64,000 bases of DNA from Liolophura sinensis (Eukaryota > Mollusca > Polyplacophora > Chitonida > Chitonidae), in the NCBI RefSeq assembly GCF_032854445.1, contig NC_088301.1, positions 40,101,187 to 40,165,186 of the forward strand. The letters are read 5' to 3'. A program made the position numbers and the translations under genes. How positions within the stretch are numbered: the stretch's first letter is position 1; every line of letters starts with the position of its first letter. This document shows positions 41,101 through 51,824 of this stretch, in pieces. The notes beneath the pieces are model-generated. The model had not been told where the DNA came from. It did not search any database and saw only the letters and a program-made list of their open reading frames with translations.

Positions 41101-43080
41101 CTATTTTGTTTAGCTCTCTAGATGGGAAGGTTAGGCTTTTTTTTTTTGCCTTTTCTTAGCTCTTGTATATTGGGCTGTCACACATGGATTGAAGGTTAGG
41201 CTTTTTTTTTTTGCTCCCTAATTCAGGGTGTGTAAATGCACATTCTCAGATGGCAGGTTAAACTTTTTTTTGGTCCTGTATAATAAGTCATGAGTGAATC
41301 TCCAACATTTTTGGTAAAAGTTATGTTTTTTTTTTTTTATTTTTTTTTTTTATATTTCATTTCACTTGTGTACATCCACAAAGGGCCTGCTAATGGAAGG
41401 TTGAACTGGCTCCTTGGTTTTAGTTTTATGGGCTTTGTGAATGTTTTTTATTGATTTTAATTTGACTTTTCAATTCAAAAATTTACCAGTTACATAAACT
41501 TCAATTTATTTCCTGTAGTAATCATGTTCTCTAGAAATTAAGCCTCTATGCAAGGCATTAGCATTGGAATTGTTCATGGATTTCCTCCGGCAGGTCATAA
41601 TTTGCATGTCAAAAGACCACTGCCTCCATTTTGTGCACAAACTCTCCCCACAATGACATCTTTACCACCACAACACTTTATAACTTTCATCTTTATTCTG
41701 ATTCTATTGTATAGTTGACTGCTATAGCAGGTGAGTTGGTAGGATTCTCTGAACGCCTTGTTTAAGTTGGGTTTCCTTATTTATTTTCAATCCACATATG
41801 GGCTTGATTTGCTGTTGACAGACGTCCTGGAGCAGCCCGAGGGATGCTTCCTAGGAGGGCAATTAGAGGACGACCTGGGCCAGTATTCAGCGTAGGACGA
41901 GGATTCCGTCAGGTATGGCATTGCATTTAATTATGATTTTGGTAGAAATGGTGAACTTACACATGTCCATGTTGATTATAAAAGAAACAAAAACACAAAT
42001 CGGCACATGGGTTAGTGAAAAAGTGTAGTGAGGACTGTTTGTATGGTCAAATTTCCATAAGTTTCCTTGTGTTTTCTGTGCTATTAGCAAAATTATACTG
42101 CGTGTAGATGAATAAAGGGCTGCAATTTTAATGTGTGTAATGATTTTTCTTGCCGGTTACGGTGTCCACAGTTTAACTAGTGAACCATACTAACGAGTTA
42201 TTGTCTTTTTTTTGTTTATTAGGACAGCAGAAGTTTCTACAATCGGCCCGCCATGAGAGGGGTGAGACCTGCCCCTAAGAAGAAAGTGAAAGTGCCTAGC
42301 AAAGCCACAAAAGCTACAAGCACTGTTGCTCCTAAGGGGAGAGGTGCCACTGTTGAGCCTTCTGCAGAGTAAGTACTAAATTTTTACTTGATTACATACA
42401 TTGACATGATTTAATTCCTGAAGTAAGGACTCTGTATCTTTCAGGACTCACTCATTTGAATTAGATCTTTAGTATATATGGCTTCTGCTTTTTAACCCTG
42501 CAGAACTAAAGCTGCTTAAAAAAGAATTTGGAAAGGTTTAATATGTTAACAGTTTCGAAAACTTTGTTTCATATGACTGACATTTACTTGAATAACATAA
42601 AAAGTTGTGTGCACTGGGCTGCTATTTTCTTAATGTGAAATGTTCAGCATTGTCATTCACCAGAAGAATAAGTCGATCAGCTGCTGCTTGAAGTCAGGAG
42701 GTTTGTCAGGTTAAAATAAATTAAAATAAATTCTAGTGAAGTGTGTAATGTCAACAATATCTTTATGTCCCCTTTCCAGTGGCTCAGCGGTGGTATCAGT
42801 GAGCGGCCTGCTTTCCACCCAGAGTTCCTCTGCCCAGGAGGAGAGTGAGGAGGGAACCACGCCTGAGATAGGGGCCATGTCTGACATGGGAACCATGGAT
42901 GACATCGGTGTCTTCAATGATGTTGTCGAGGACATGCCCTCACTTCCTGCCAGTGCAATCGACTCGCCGAACCCAATTCCATTTGTGACTGGTCCTGGGC
43001 CAGAGGGTGCCCAAAGCCCAGACAGCGGTATCCATGGAGACAAGTCCAGCTCAGAGCTGAATGTGGAGCTCACAGCCTAA
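23116..43080 (+). CDS. FAM120A: FAM120A-type constitutive coactivator of PPAR-gamma-like protein, 1046 aa
   Basis: Vertebrate members (FAM120A/Ossa, B, C) bind RNA and act as scaffolds for Src-family kinase/PI3K signalling or as nuclear-receptor coactivators. Seventeen exons: 23116-23833, 33359-33441, 34026-34120, 34875-34984, 35473-35564, 36186-36360, 36750-36787, 37160-37300, 37669-37825, 38669-38945, 39377-39485, 39633-39839, 40111-40342, 40652-40820, 41822-41912, 42223-42368, 42780-43080. They total 3141 nt with matching phases. Residues 1-240 form the XPG/FEN1-like N-terminal fold (VDAESCLDRLYGGF, FFNGALE, NKGTPPPKVW, DPHHIIF). The family position FxG, acidic in active nucleases, is Asn here as in vertebrates, so nuclease activity is not expected. 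Later conserved blocks are LWLGQQADDKNRRLRAFL (about 580), RQELDAFL-like QRQELDAFLA (about 642), NDVCGAPIPWAMCCPW (about 690) and GGQLEIAGVVVG (about 820). The C-terminal part is Arg/Gly-rich with an NLS-like PKKKVKV (about 916) and an acidic Ser-rich tail. One invertebrate gene probably represents A, B and C. Confidence 0.95.
24005..24615. repeat. Large imperfect inverted repeat (foldback)
   Basis: The left arm (about 24008-24240) and the right arm (about 24345-24612) are reverse complements with mismatches and small gaps. Matching blocks include CTTAGTAAAAC, TTGGCCTACCTTGTT, AAGATAAACATCAAAA and CGTTTTCCTCCA, read on the + strand in the left arm and on the - strand in the right. The arms are separated by about 100 bp. 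In the FAM120 pre-mRNA this could fold into a long hairpin. Confidence 0.75.
25985..27120. mobile_element. Possible 1.1-kb element bounded by inverted repeats
   Basis: A segment at about 25988-26060 (ACAACTGGCCCAATGG then AGTCAACTGGTTC) is repeated in reverse at about 27045-27118 (CCATTGGACCAGTTGGC). The interior has no long open frame. It may be a decayed non-autonomous DNA transposon. Exact ends and target duplication are not clear. Confidence 0.45.
29670..29918 (+). pseudogene. Broken zinc-finger (BED-like) reading frame
   Basis: From ATGGCGGCAACG at 29670 the frame reads ten codons, one TGA (29700), then 71 more codons to a stop at 29916-29918. It contains WRWDWLERKVEGEYVG and AFCELCHKDVHYGGRRWKAL. 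The CxxC followed by a YGG-(R/K)-KAL stretch recalls the N-terminal half of BED-type or related zinc fingers in transposase-derived invertebrate proteins. The expected following His/His or His/Cys ligands are missing because the frame stops. It lies in FAM120 intron 1 and is likely a dead retrocopy or transposon piece. The family call is from memory. Confidence 0.45.
30405..30638 (+). repeat. tRNA-derived SINE
   Basis: The head GGAGGTTAGCACACC leads to a B-box-like GTGTTCAAGTTCGGAT and the body CTTCCAGCAACCTGCAGATG shared with other copies. A shortened tail ends AATCAAATAAAT. Confidence 0.75.
32562..32760 (+). repeat. SINE of a second tRNA-derived family
   Basis: The head GATGGCTCAGTTGGTAGAGT is followed by GGGGGCGGTAGATCGAAGGT, a tRNA-like A/B-box arrangement that differs in body and tail from the main SINE. 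The 3' part runs to about 32760. Confidence 0.55.
33060..33083. repeat. Poly(A) run, 24 nt
   Basis: A continuous A homopolymer, possibly the remnant of a retroposed tail. Confidence 0.9.
33608..33766 (-). mobile_element. MITE family 2, copy A
   Basis: It is bounded by inverted ends (ACTGATTGGCTGACAG on the left; CCAGCCAATCAGAAGTGATT on the right). Read in reverse it matches the copy at 35597-35756, including GGCTACAGxGxTTAACCCAGGA. It lies in FAM120 intron 2. Confidence 0.65.
34283..34432 (+). repeat. tRNA-derived SINE, 3' truncated
   Basis: The head GGGGCCTCCATGGTCAAACG, the B box GTGAGTTCAAGTCC and part of the body (CTCCCACCGTAATTCTG) are present; the tail is missing. It lies in FAM120 intron 3. 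Confidence 0.7.
34993..35072. repeat. 40-bp perfect tandem duplication
   Basis: TACACATAAATGAGGTGTAG and the following 20 bases to CAGACC occur twice in direct succession. The array begins 8 bp after the exon-4 donor of FAM120 at 34985. Confidence 0.9.
35597..35756 (+). mobile_element. MITE family 2, copy B
   Basis: The left end GTCGATTCTGATTGGCTGGT and the right end GTAATCAGATTCAGT form an imperfect inverted pair. The interior matches copy A in opposite orientation. It lies in FAM120 intron 5. Confidence 0.6.
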
Positions 43081-46000
43081 AAGTCTTCTCCTTTTCTGAT
43101 GTCTTTACTGTAAATGAAAAGGGTTATACTTGTGAAGGCTTCTCTGAAAGTTAAAGGAGGAAAAACAAAGTGCCATATAATTGTTTTTTTTTTTTTGGTT
43201 TTGGTTTTTTTTAGTGTGATATAGCTTGAATCTCTTGGCATTCAGTGTGAGGGGTAAAATGCAAATTCTATATTTAACACCTGATCTCAATTTCTTTAAA
43301 CTGACCCAGTTTGATAGTAGGCATGGGTGAAAATCTCCAATTCATTCACTCTCCCCACACGCACACAATGGTGAGAAGAGGTGATATTTATAGACTGAGA
43401 CTTTACTCCGTTCTTCTGCTAGGTTCCTTACATTGTACATGTCTGAGCCCATCGTATTCTGCTTTAATGTACTGAAAAACTTGGCAGTTCAGGATGACAT
43501 GGTATAATCCATGGTAGGAAAATTTTAAGTCTTGGATGGATGAATTATGTCCAAGCTTTCTGATTAAAGTCACAAAGTTTTGTCAAGAGGTTTGTATGTG
43601 ATTGATGATTTTTGAAATCATGGTATGAATTTGGATAGAAATCTTGAAACTGGTTGAGAGCAGTTATTGCAGATAGAAAACGGCCAGATATTTTGACTTG
43701 GTACATGATGCTCTGTACATGAAAGTGAAGAGTGGTGGAGTGCAATTGTAGGGAACCTAGTGTAGTAACATCAGCCATGAACTTTGATCACAAAGAATTC
43801 ACATCCGTCTTGGTAGTTCTCTGACCATTACCTGTCAAAGGAGACAAGTCTTCCTATCCTCTTTGGTGCATTTATTGTTGCATTTATTATTTCTTATTTA
43901 TTTTTCCCTGTTCCCCTTGAATCTAAAGAAAGCACTAAACTGAAGTGGAGCCAGTACTGAAGTGTAGTTTTTTGGTTTGGCTTGTTGTTTTCATTATGCC
44001 TTGGAACCAGCTTTCAGTATGGGTGCTTTTGATAAGCTCTGGATCTCCACTTCAGAATTTGTACTTTCTTTAGCACTAGATGGGAAGACAAATGTCTGAC
44101 AGTTCTGGTGAGAGAAATTCCAAAATTGGAGAATTCAGTGTGAAGGGAGATAACCTATGTCATGTCAAGTGATGGACTGAGATCAACTATGGGGCATGCT
44201 CCACAAGCTATATCATAGTATCCAATGTCAATCATGTGAGTTATAAAAGGGGACTCGGATAAATATCTTTTTGTTACTCATGATTTTGTTAAACTAGCAC
44301 TCTATTTTGTCCGTGAATTTGAATGGGTGAAATTTCCATAGACAAAGTGTTTTCTTCTTTAGCTTGCCAGATGAGCTTTCAGGGTAGCTGTCTGTTGCAA
44401 GTTGTTATTCAAAAAGACATGAAGTTATTAAAAGCCGTTCACGAGAAGAACGGCTACAGACCTGCAAGGTGTACAGTTTCCGATGACATCGGCGAATGTT
44501 GTTGCTAGATGTCAACGCAAATGCACATCTTATTTTGGCGGAAGTCATTGTTGCACATTTTGAACAAGTGAGCGAATTGTCCTCGGCGTCATTCCGTCAG
44601 AATGGCCTAGCCCATGTGCTGTGCTAACCACAAAATCCCAGGAGAGGATGAACTACCTGCAGCTCGCCAGCCAAATCTAGTTCTATAACAAGAGCTGCAG
44701 AGTTGCGTTTGATGTTGGTTTATTTTTGACATCATTTTATACCAAGAAATGTATTATTTTTGTACATTTCATATTTGTTTTTTGTACATTGACAGTGATG
44801 TTTTCTTTTTTTTTTTTTTTTTTCCTTTTGGTTTTTTGGGGAAATGAGCTGGATGTTGTTTTTGAGTGGATATTTTTGGACTGAGGTCAACTTTTATGAA
44901 GGAATGTGGGCAGACGGAATGGGTGTTGGTAGTATGGGGCGACTTGTATGGTTTAAGGGAGCGATCAGCAGTAGTCAGGGGCTCTCCTGTCATCGGTTCA
45001 CTAATAAGACTATCTCACAAGATAAAGGTTGCTTCCAGGGATCAATCACAATTGGTCTCCAAGTAGGGCTAATCGAAATCGAAACACATACCAGTATTGT
45101 GGTTCTAAGGAGCAGTGCAGATGAGGGGACCCTGCATTAACCTCTCCGAAACAGCTTGACTTCTCTATGGATACCTGATTTTTTTGGGCATCTCTCATTT
45201 CTCATGATTAAATATGTATTCTTACATGCGAATATTGAATTGTTAACCTGCATCTTTCTGCAAGGGAGAATTTTTTGTTGTGGCGATGAGGTCCCTCTAT
45301 TGTATCAGACATGTTCTTGCAATAGAAATTTGATGAACAGGACTTCAGTAGCCAGGTTGACTTTGCTTTCCGCTCCTGCTTTTGTCACATTTTTCTGAGA
45401 ATCAATGAGGGTAAACATCAGCAAATGTTTCAAACCATATTTCTTCTTTTCTTGGTTTGAAAATTTAGCAACTGTTTTGTGTATGGGGGCAGGGTCGTCG
45501 TTCATGCTGTATCTGTGAACAAGATGACCAGACTGAACAAACATCACATAAATGCACTTTGTAAAACCTAAGTGCCAAGGGGGCTAATGAAAGTTTTTTT
45601 TTTTTAAATTTTATTGTAAAGCTTGGGTTTAACATTACTGTTTCATACAAAAAACATAACTTGAGAGTTATACCAATAATGGGATAAATCATGGAAGGAA
45701 GTTGAAAAAAAAATCTTGGATGGAAATGTGGTTCCTTTTCATCAGTAGGTCAGAGACTTTCGAAAAAGAGGGAAAAATTATTCATTCTGTGCACGAATGT
45801 TGAAGTTGAAAAAAAAAAAAACAGAAAAATAAACAGGTGTTGGTCGAGATAAAAAAGGCAAATGGTTTTCATCTTTGTACAATGAAAGTACTGTTATCCA
45901 CATACCTGTGTATTCACCAGAATGTATATGAACCATGAGTTACCTTGAGATTGGTTCATTCACATGACTGCGTATTAGCAGTTGTCAGAAGCTTACAGGA

Positions 46001-47845
46001 TCATAGGCACTCTGTTATTTGGACCAAGGACCATAGACCAAAACATGGGTAATATAAGCTTTCTAAATTGAAAGTTAGGCTTGATTATTAAATACACCGT
46101 TTGCTTATGTGGTCTTGTTACTCCAATGTAATAAAGTTTTCAATTTTTTTTTTTTTTTTTTTTTTTTAATAAAATGGCGACTTTGTGTTGGACAGACAGT
46201 TGTCTAGTAAATTCCAACTATAATGATACCACACTTATTACTTACTATTGACACACCCAAATAACCTTATGATTATTAATAGGGAGCTTTGGTTTTCACA
46301 ATGTTATATGAAGATGAAAATTCACTTTTTGAGTTGTGTGGTTTTTCTGCATGACAGAGTTTGAAGTAGACAAAAGAAAATATCTTTGAAACAGTTATAG
46401 CATTAGCAGGCAACTGTTCAAAATGAATATAAGCTGTAGTCTGTTATAAACATGTATGTAGTTAAAATTTACAACTTGAGAGGTTGAAGTTTTTGTTGTT
46501 TGTCTATCCAGTTGAAATGTAATTAAGTCGTATATTAACATCTTGATAATTTACTGTGCTTTGATTCAAGAAAAAATATCACTGAAGTTATTTAAATGGC
46601 TGGAACCTAATTGAGATGAAGCCACATGATAAATTGAGAAACCTCTTTCAGCTTTTGACAAGGCAACTTGAAAGTGGCATCTTCATGGGGCTTATAAGCA
46701 GTCCAAGAATAAAAAAATACAAAAAAAAAAGCTTTCTTGAACAAAGTTATGTTAATATTTCTGAATGTTTGCATCTGCTTTTTGTTGAGAATTAAATTTA
46801 ATGCTGATAAAAGTACATAATCTCGTTTAAACTCGAAAATAAATGTATACTTGGGGCTTTGAGATATTTTACAGTGACAGCTCTTGACAGAGAGAGGAAG
46901 GAACACGGTGTCCAAAATAAGACGCAAGATAAACTGATATAATTTCTGTTTTGTCTCGCCATGAAACTATGGTATGGATTAGTTAAAAGTAACAATATTT
47001 GTAGGTATATTGGTCTTTCTATATATATAAGTATATATGTATACGTATAATATGACTACATAAAGGACACATTTTCCAGTCATTTGTCCCAGCTAATGTG
47101 CTGCTGCTTTTCTTTATCCTTTAAAAAAATTGTGCTAAGGAAAACATTAGATTTGTATTGTAAGTCCAAGCAATTTATCATGTAAAATTGTGCTATATAG
47201 TGAACATGTTATGACTCTTTGAGGTGTTAACTAGATTTGAGAAAAAAAAATATCTGTGGTTTAAGTGGATAGGGACAGGTAATTCATTTTGCATTTGCCT
47301 TGGCACCAACCAAGTTGCAGTTTGATTCAGCTGTCAAGAACTTCAGCTGCACATCTTAGTTTTGTCTGACTTATTACATATTTAATCTTTATCTTCTATG
47401 ATTATCTGTGGGAATTCCTGTAGCATATAAACTTCTTTGCTTCTTATTTGTTTTCAAATGTGGACAAATTTTTTGGACAAAGTTGAAGTAGTTTTGTGTT
47501 GGTTTTGAGTACTGTAGGGCACAAGTGTTGGTTTTTGGTGAAATTATGGCCACCTTTAGAACACTCTTGAGGGATTAAAAGACAAACCACTGAAAAGAAG
47601 TGGTGTAAAATAAATCTGATACAAGTTTACAAGATAACATTATTTCTGATATGAAAGAAGATATGAAACAAATTTGCATATTGAAGACAAGGGGAAACAA
47701 TTCAGCTGTTAGTGCCAACCACTTCTTCCCCTGTACCCCCAGAGTTTCTGAGTGAAAGAAGTACAATCTGGTTACAAGGAATAGTAAGCCCAGGTGTAAC
47801 GACTCGCAATGGAAAGGAATGTCTTGTTATTTGAAAATAAATGTT
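43081..47845 (+). other. FAM120 3' UTR and distal 3' flank
   Basis: There is no coding exon in this stretch; short open frames lack splice support. Canonical AATAAA signals occur at 46130-46135 (followed by T24 at 46144-46167) and at 47836-47841. The UTR is therefore 3.1 or 4.8 kb if one of these is used. A T18 run lies at 44806-44823. Confidence 0.5.
46130..46135 (+). terminator. Candidate FAM120 poly(A) signal
   Basis: AATAAA in a T-rich context about 3.05 kb after the stop codon. A second candidate is at 47836. Confidence 0.4.
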
Positions 47846-50640
47846 GTTTTGTGGAAAAGCGCCTGTCTTGTTTGTGTGCATTGAATCTCTTCGCTACAAA
47901 AAATATGGATAAAGTCGGATTGGTGGTTTCAATCCATGGATGAACCTTGTTCAAGTACAAGAGCTGTCATGGTGATGCCTGGAATGCATTGATTTCTTTT
48001 AACATGGAAAATTCTTACTGTTTTGTTCTTTTACATTGTTATTATTTGGTCATTCTGCACCAAATTGTAGCGTAATGTATGTACTTACCATGGCTTCTGA
48101 ATATATTCAAGCTAGGATTAATAGTTTTCTCACGACAGGTATTTAAATGACATTACCCTATTGCAGAAAATAATTTGGAGCCCATTTATTTAACCTAGAC
48201 CAGAACATGCTCTTTAACTGCCTAGCTAACTGTGCATTATTTCCCGCAATGAGTTGTATATCTCCATGTAGTAACATTGCTGAATGGCTGTAGCAAACTG
48301 CTGTGAACTGAAACCATTTGTGCGAAATGCTTGGAAGCCACAAAACTGAAGGAAGTTTGTTACTTTTAGAGTTGCTGTTCTTACGCAGAAGACTTGCTTA
48401 AAATATATTGCATCCTTGTGAATAATTGTTTTATCTGGATGCAGCCAAATGAATTGATCCCGGACAGGTCCATTGATTATTGAATTTGATTGATTACCAA
48501 TTCTTCAGAACATTTCACATACTACCACACCACCCATGATCAAACGGGCATATCAGCCATGTAATGTGAAATCACAATTTAGAGTGAGGTTTTGCAGTAT
48601 ATCAGATTGGTTGGTGTTCACTCGTCAGTCCTGTCATTTTTAAATAAATTCACGTTGAACAGCGAGATTTCGCATTACATGAATTATATCAAACCTTCGG
48701 CTGAAGTAACTGGTTGAAATTACCAACATCTGACCATGTTAAACTGCTCAGGATGCATGTCGTTTTAATGAAGGAAAGTGCTCTCATCGCCATCTACACA
48801 TCCCTTCAATTGCTGTAACTTATTGATGTCATGAACACAGCAAGGTCATTGGAGGTGAAGGAATTCCAAATAATGCAGCCAAAACCTAGCACTGCATCAG
48901 CCAGAGGTAAAGGACTCCTTGGGAAGTGTCAAGCCAAGCAGTGTTTTTTGCCAGGTTTTGATTTAAAACTTTCGCTAAGTCCTGGAAACATGCTGGCTAT
49001 TCAAAAGATAAACTGTTCACTACGAAATCCAATGTCTAGAGTACCCTTATATTTTAAGACAGTAAAAAAGGTTAAAATACAAAACAGTTCTTCACAAAAA
49101 GTCCTGCTGAAAGAAAATTTGAACAGTCGGCTGTTCATTGCCTGGACTTTGGCAGAAGTTTGAACTCAAAAGCAGACAAAAAGGTTTCAAAGATGAAATC
49201 ACGCTTTAGAGACATGCTTGTTAGATCTGTGATCTCGTGTCCGTCTTATTGTATTGAAAATTCACGTGGAGAAGTGGAATTTCACATAACCCAGTACGTT
49301 AACAGTATTCCCAAAATAATTAGGGACGGAAAATGTCTAAAGTATGTCTACCATCAGAGCTCTCCAAAGCACCCAGATCAATCTACAGCCGCATTTCAGG
49401 GGGGATACGGATTATATGGGGTAAAAAATTAGTCAAAAATATGGTCATTGCATTAGGACAAATTCTACAGCAAGGGAACAAGGGTAGAGCAAGACTTGTA
49501 CATGAATTGCTCTCAAAACCATCTTAGGTTTTGGTTAAGCGGATGAATAAATGAATGAATGATCATGGCTTAACAAGGTGAAAACTCAAGGCGGTTGAGG
49601 TTTTCGATATGGTAGTGAGTACATCAAAAACGAGAAACAAAAGTGTTTGGACGTGATTAAAATCAGATTAGAAAAACCCAAAACAGTTAAAACTCAAAAA
49701 CCAGCATGTTTTAAAAATAGTATATCTAGAAATCTATATGTATATAAGTTTTAATCTATAAATGTTTATGACAATTAAAATTGACATTTTATGATATAAG
49801 CCAATGGCCCTCACATATTTTATGACCGCATCATTGGTTAAATTGATGCACCATTTCTTCTCAAGAGTTTCTTGTGACAGGAGTTGTGTCAAATGGACGG
49901 ATCTTATTCATTCCCAATATCATGGTGTTGCTGTCACCAGTCGATTGACCGACGTAATAAAACGGCGCACAAACACCACACCAACAAAGCTGCAGCCAAA
50001 TCTGGTGTTTACATTGCTCAGTCTTAACACTAGCAAAGTGTCGATTTCATTTGTCTTCTGAAATTTTAACATTGGATTATTTGAACCAAACAGCGAAGCC
50101 TACTATTTCGATTTATTTGATTAGTGTTTTACGCCATACATAACAATATTTCACTTATACGACAGTGGTCAGCATTATAGTGCGGAAAAACTGGGTGGGA
50201 AAACCCACGACCCCCATGATTCTGGGGATATGGCTGCAAAGCAAATTTACCTTACCGGTACCCTAGCCCAGTTGTTCAAACCTGGTTCAAGACCTAATAC
50301 CAGATTTAACTTTAAGCATAGTCTTCAGTTTTGTACTTAGTCTAAACAAAATTGTGTACCACTATAAGTATAAACTAAAACCGCTGCTGTTATACTTTGA
50401 CTTTGGAGAACTAAATCGGCTGCAGAGTTTGGCAAAATTGAAAATATGACTTGATACCAGTATTAGCTAATATACTTTCAAACAACTGGGCCCCGGTACG
50501 TCCACATAACGTGTATCACCACTAATAATTCCTAGGTAAGGATGGTGTTCCCTCTTCCCTTCATCTTTTCAGTGTTCAGTTCATTTGACAATTCTAATAA
50601 ATTAACAGATCCCCAACACTTTGTACCAGTAAACTAAACA
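47846..50640. other. Gap between convergent FAM120 and EEF1AKMT2
   Basis: Two plus-strand open frames (48831-49163, 110 codons; 49160-49432) lie close together but match nothing I recognise, and the second needs a non-ATG start. No splice context supports them. One reversed SINE occupies 50108-50215. Otherwise nothing is seen. Confidence 0.4.
50108..50215 (-). repeat. SINE 3' part, reverse orientation
   Basis: Read on the minus strand it shows the body GGGTTTTCCCACCC, the tail ATAAGTGAAATATTGTTATG and AATCAAATAAAT. Confidence 0.65.
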
Positions 50641-50641
50641 C

Positions 50642-50647
50642 TTTATT
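50642..50647 (-). terminator. EEF1AKMT2 poly(A) signal
   Basis: Minus-strand AATAAA lies about 1.2 kb past the stop codon. It is the most plausible 3' end and stays clear of the convergent FAM120 transcript. Confidence 0.45.
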
Positions 50648-51075
50648 TTTCACACAACACCAACGATATACAACAAAGGTTATATCAAATACAGTCCTAT
50701 TAAATAAAATATAACAGATCAGGATTTCCTTTAACTATCAAATCTGCACCGTTCTATTTGATGTCATTCAAACAAAATTTGACAACATAATTGAGTCCAG
50801 TTGGTATGACAACTGACCACATGAATACACTTCATCATAATTTACCAGAAGTGTTTTCATAGTATTGAAAAGTAACTGAAATTATCTTTGAGCCCTTACC
50901 AAATCATACTAATTATGTATTTCCACAAAAATATCTTCAGTGTGGACGGAAATAATATATTGCTCTGTAAGTAAGTTTTCACTCCCTGCACAATAAAATG
51001 ACGTATTCTCGTGGTCTGTGATGATATATATCCCTGACATAGGATGACATCTGTGGGACATGAGGCAACGACACA

Positions 51076-51375
51076 TCCCTGTACCTAAGCATATGACGTT
51101 ATTTTATTTATTTGATTGGCGCTTTTATGTCCTACTCAAGAATATTTCACTTGTATGATGGCGGCCAGCATTATGGTGGGAAATTTGCCTTATGATGCGT
51201 TATGATGACATATCTCTGTCATACAGGGTGATAAGATATCCCTGTCATACAGGGTGATAAGATATCCCTGCACCTATGCCTATGATGTGTTATTTTATTA
51301 ATTTATTTATTTGACTGGTGTTTTACGTCGTACTCAAGAATATTTCACTCATATGACAGCGGCCAACATTAAAGG
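51076..51375 (-). repeat. Tandemly duplicated SINE tail units
   Basis: Two reversed SINE 3' ends (51098-51183 and 51290-51375) each follow the same flank (ATCCCTG(T/C)ACCTA..CATATGA/CCTATGA, then TTATTTTATT). Between them a 26-bp unit, CTGTCATACAGGGTGATAAG plus ATATCC, is repeated twice (51216-51267). The block lies in the presumed EEF1AKMT2 3' UTR. Confidence 0.7.
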
Positions 51376-51824
51376 CCCTGTCTATGATGTGTTATGACAT
51401 TCCTGAGGGGGTAACTTTATTCATATAGTTTGAGAGGAGTGCATGCTTTGGTTATGAGGTGCACAACATCCACACAGTAGCACATAAGGGCTGAGATTTA
51501 ATAACCTATCCTTTAAAAGGGCACTTCTAGAATCTCTTAACTTTGTTAAGTGTGTTGAAGATCACTTGTCTTCCACCAAGTCTGTATGTTTAATACATGT
51601 GTGGACGTTCTCCAATTACCTGCCAATATCCAGGGTTTATGGTTTCACTTTTCTCCATCCATAACACTAACAGACACTGTATAAGTGAAAACTTCAGCAC
51701 CAGTCAAATAAAAGTGACTCCATAGTATAGTGCTGACCACTGAAGAACCCTGTGACTCCTGCCGGACAATATTGATTGTGTTGGCAGTAAATACCCGAGT
51801 ACAAGAGTATTCAGTTTCCGGCAT

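Noticed and set aside
41041-41280. Repeated GGTTAGGCTTTTTT-like strings in FAM120 intron 14
   Set aside because: Spacing is irregular and similarity is mostly T-runs; not convincing as a tandem array.
48831-49527. Chain of plus-strand open frames downstream of FAM120
   Set aside because: No recognisable motif, overlapping different frames, one needs a non-ATG start, and no splice signals. Kept only as a note in the gap entry.
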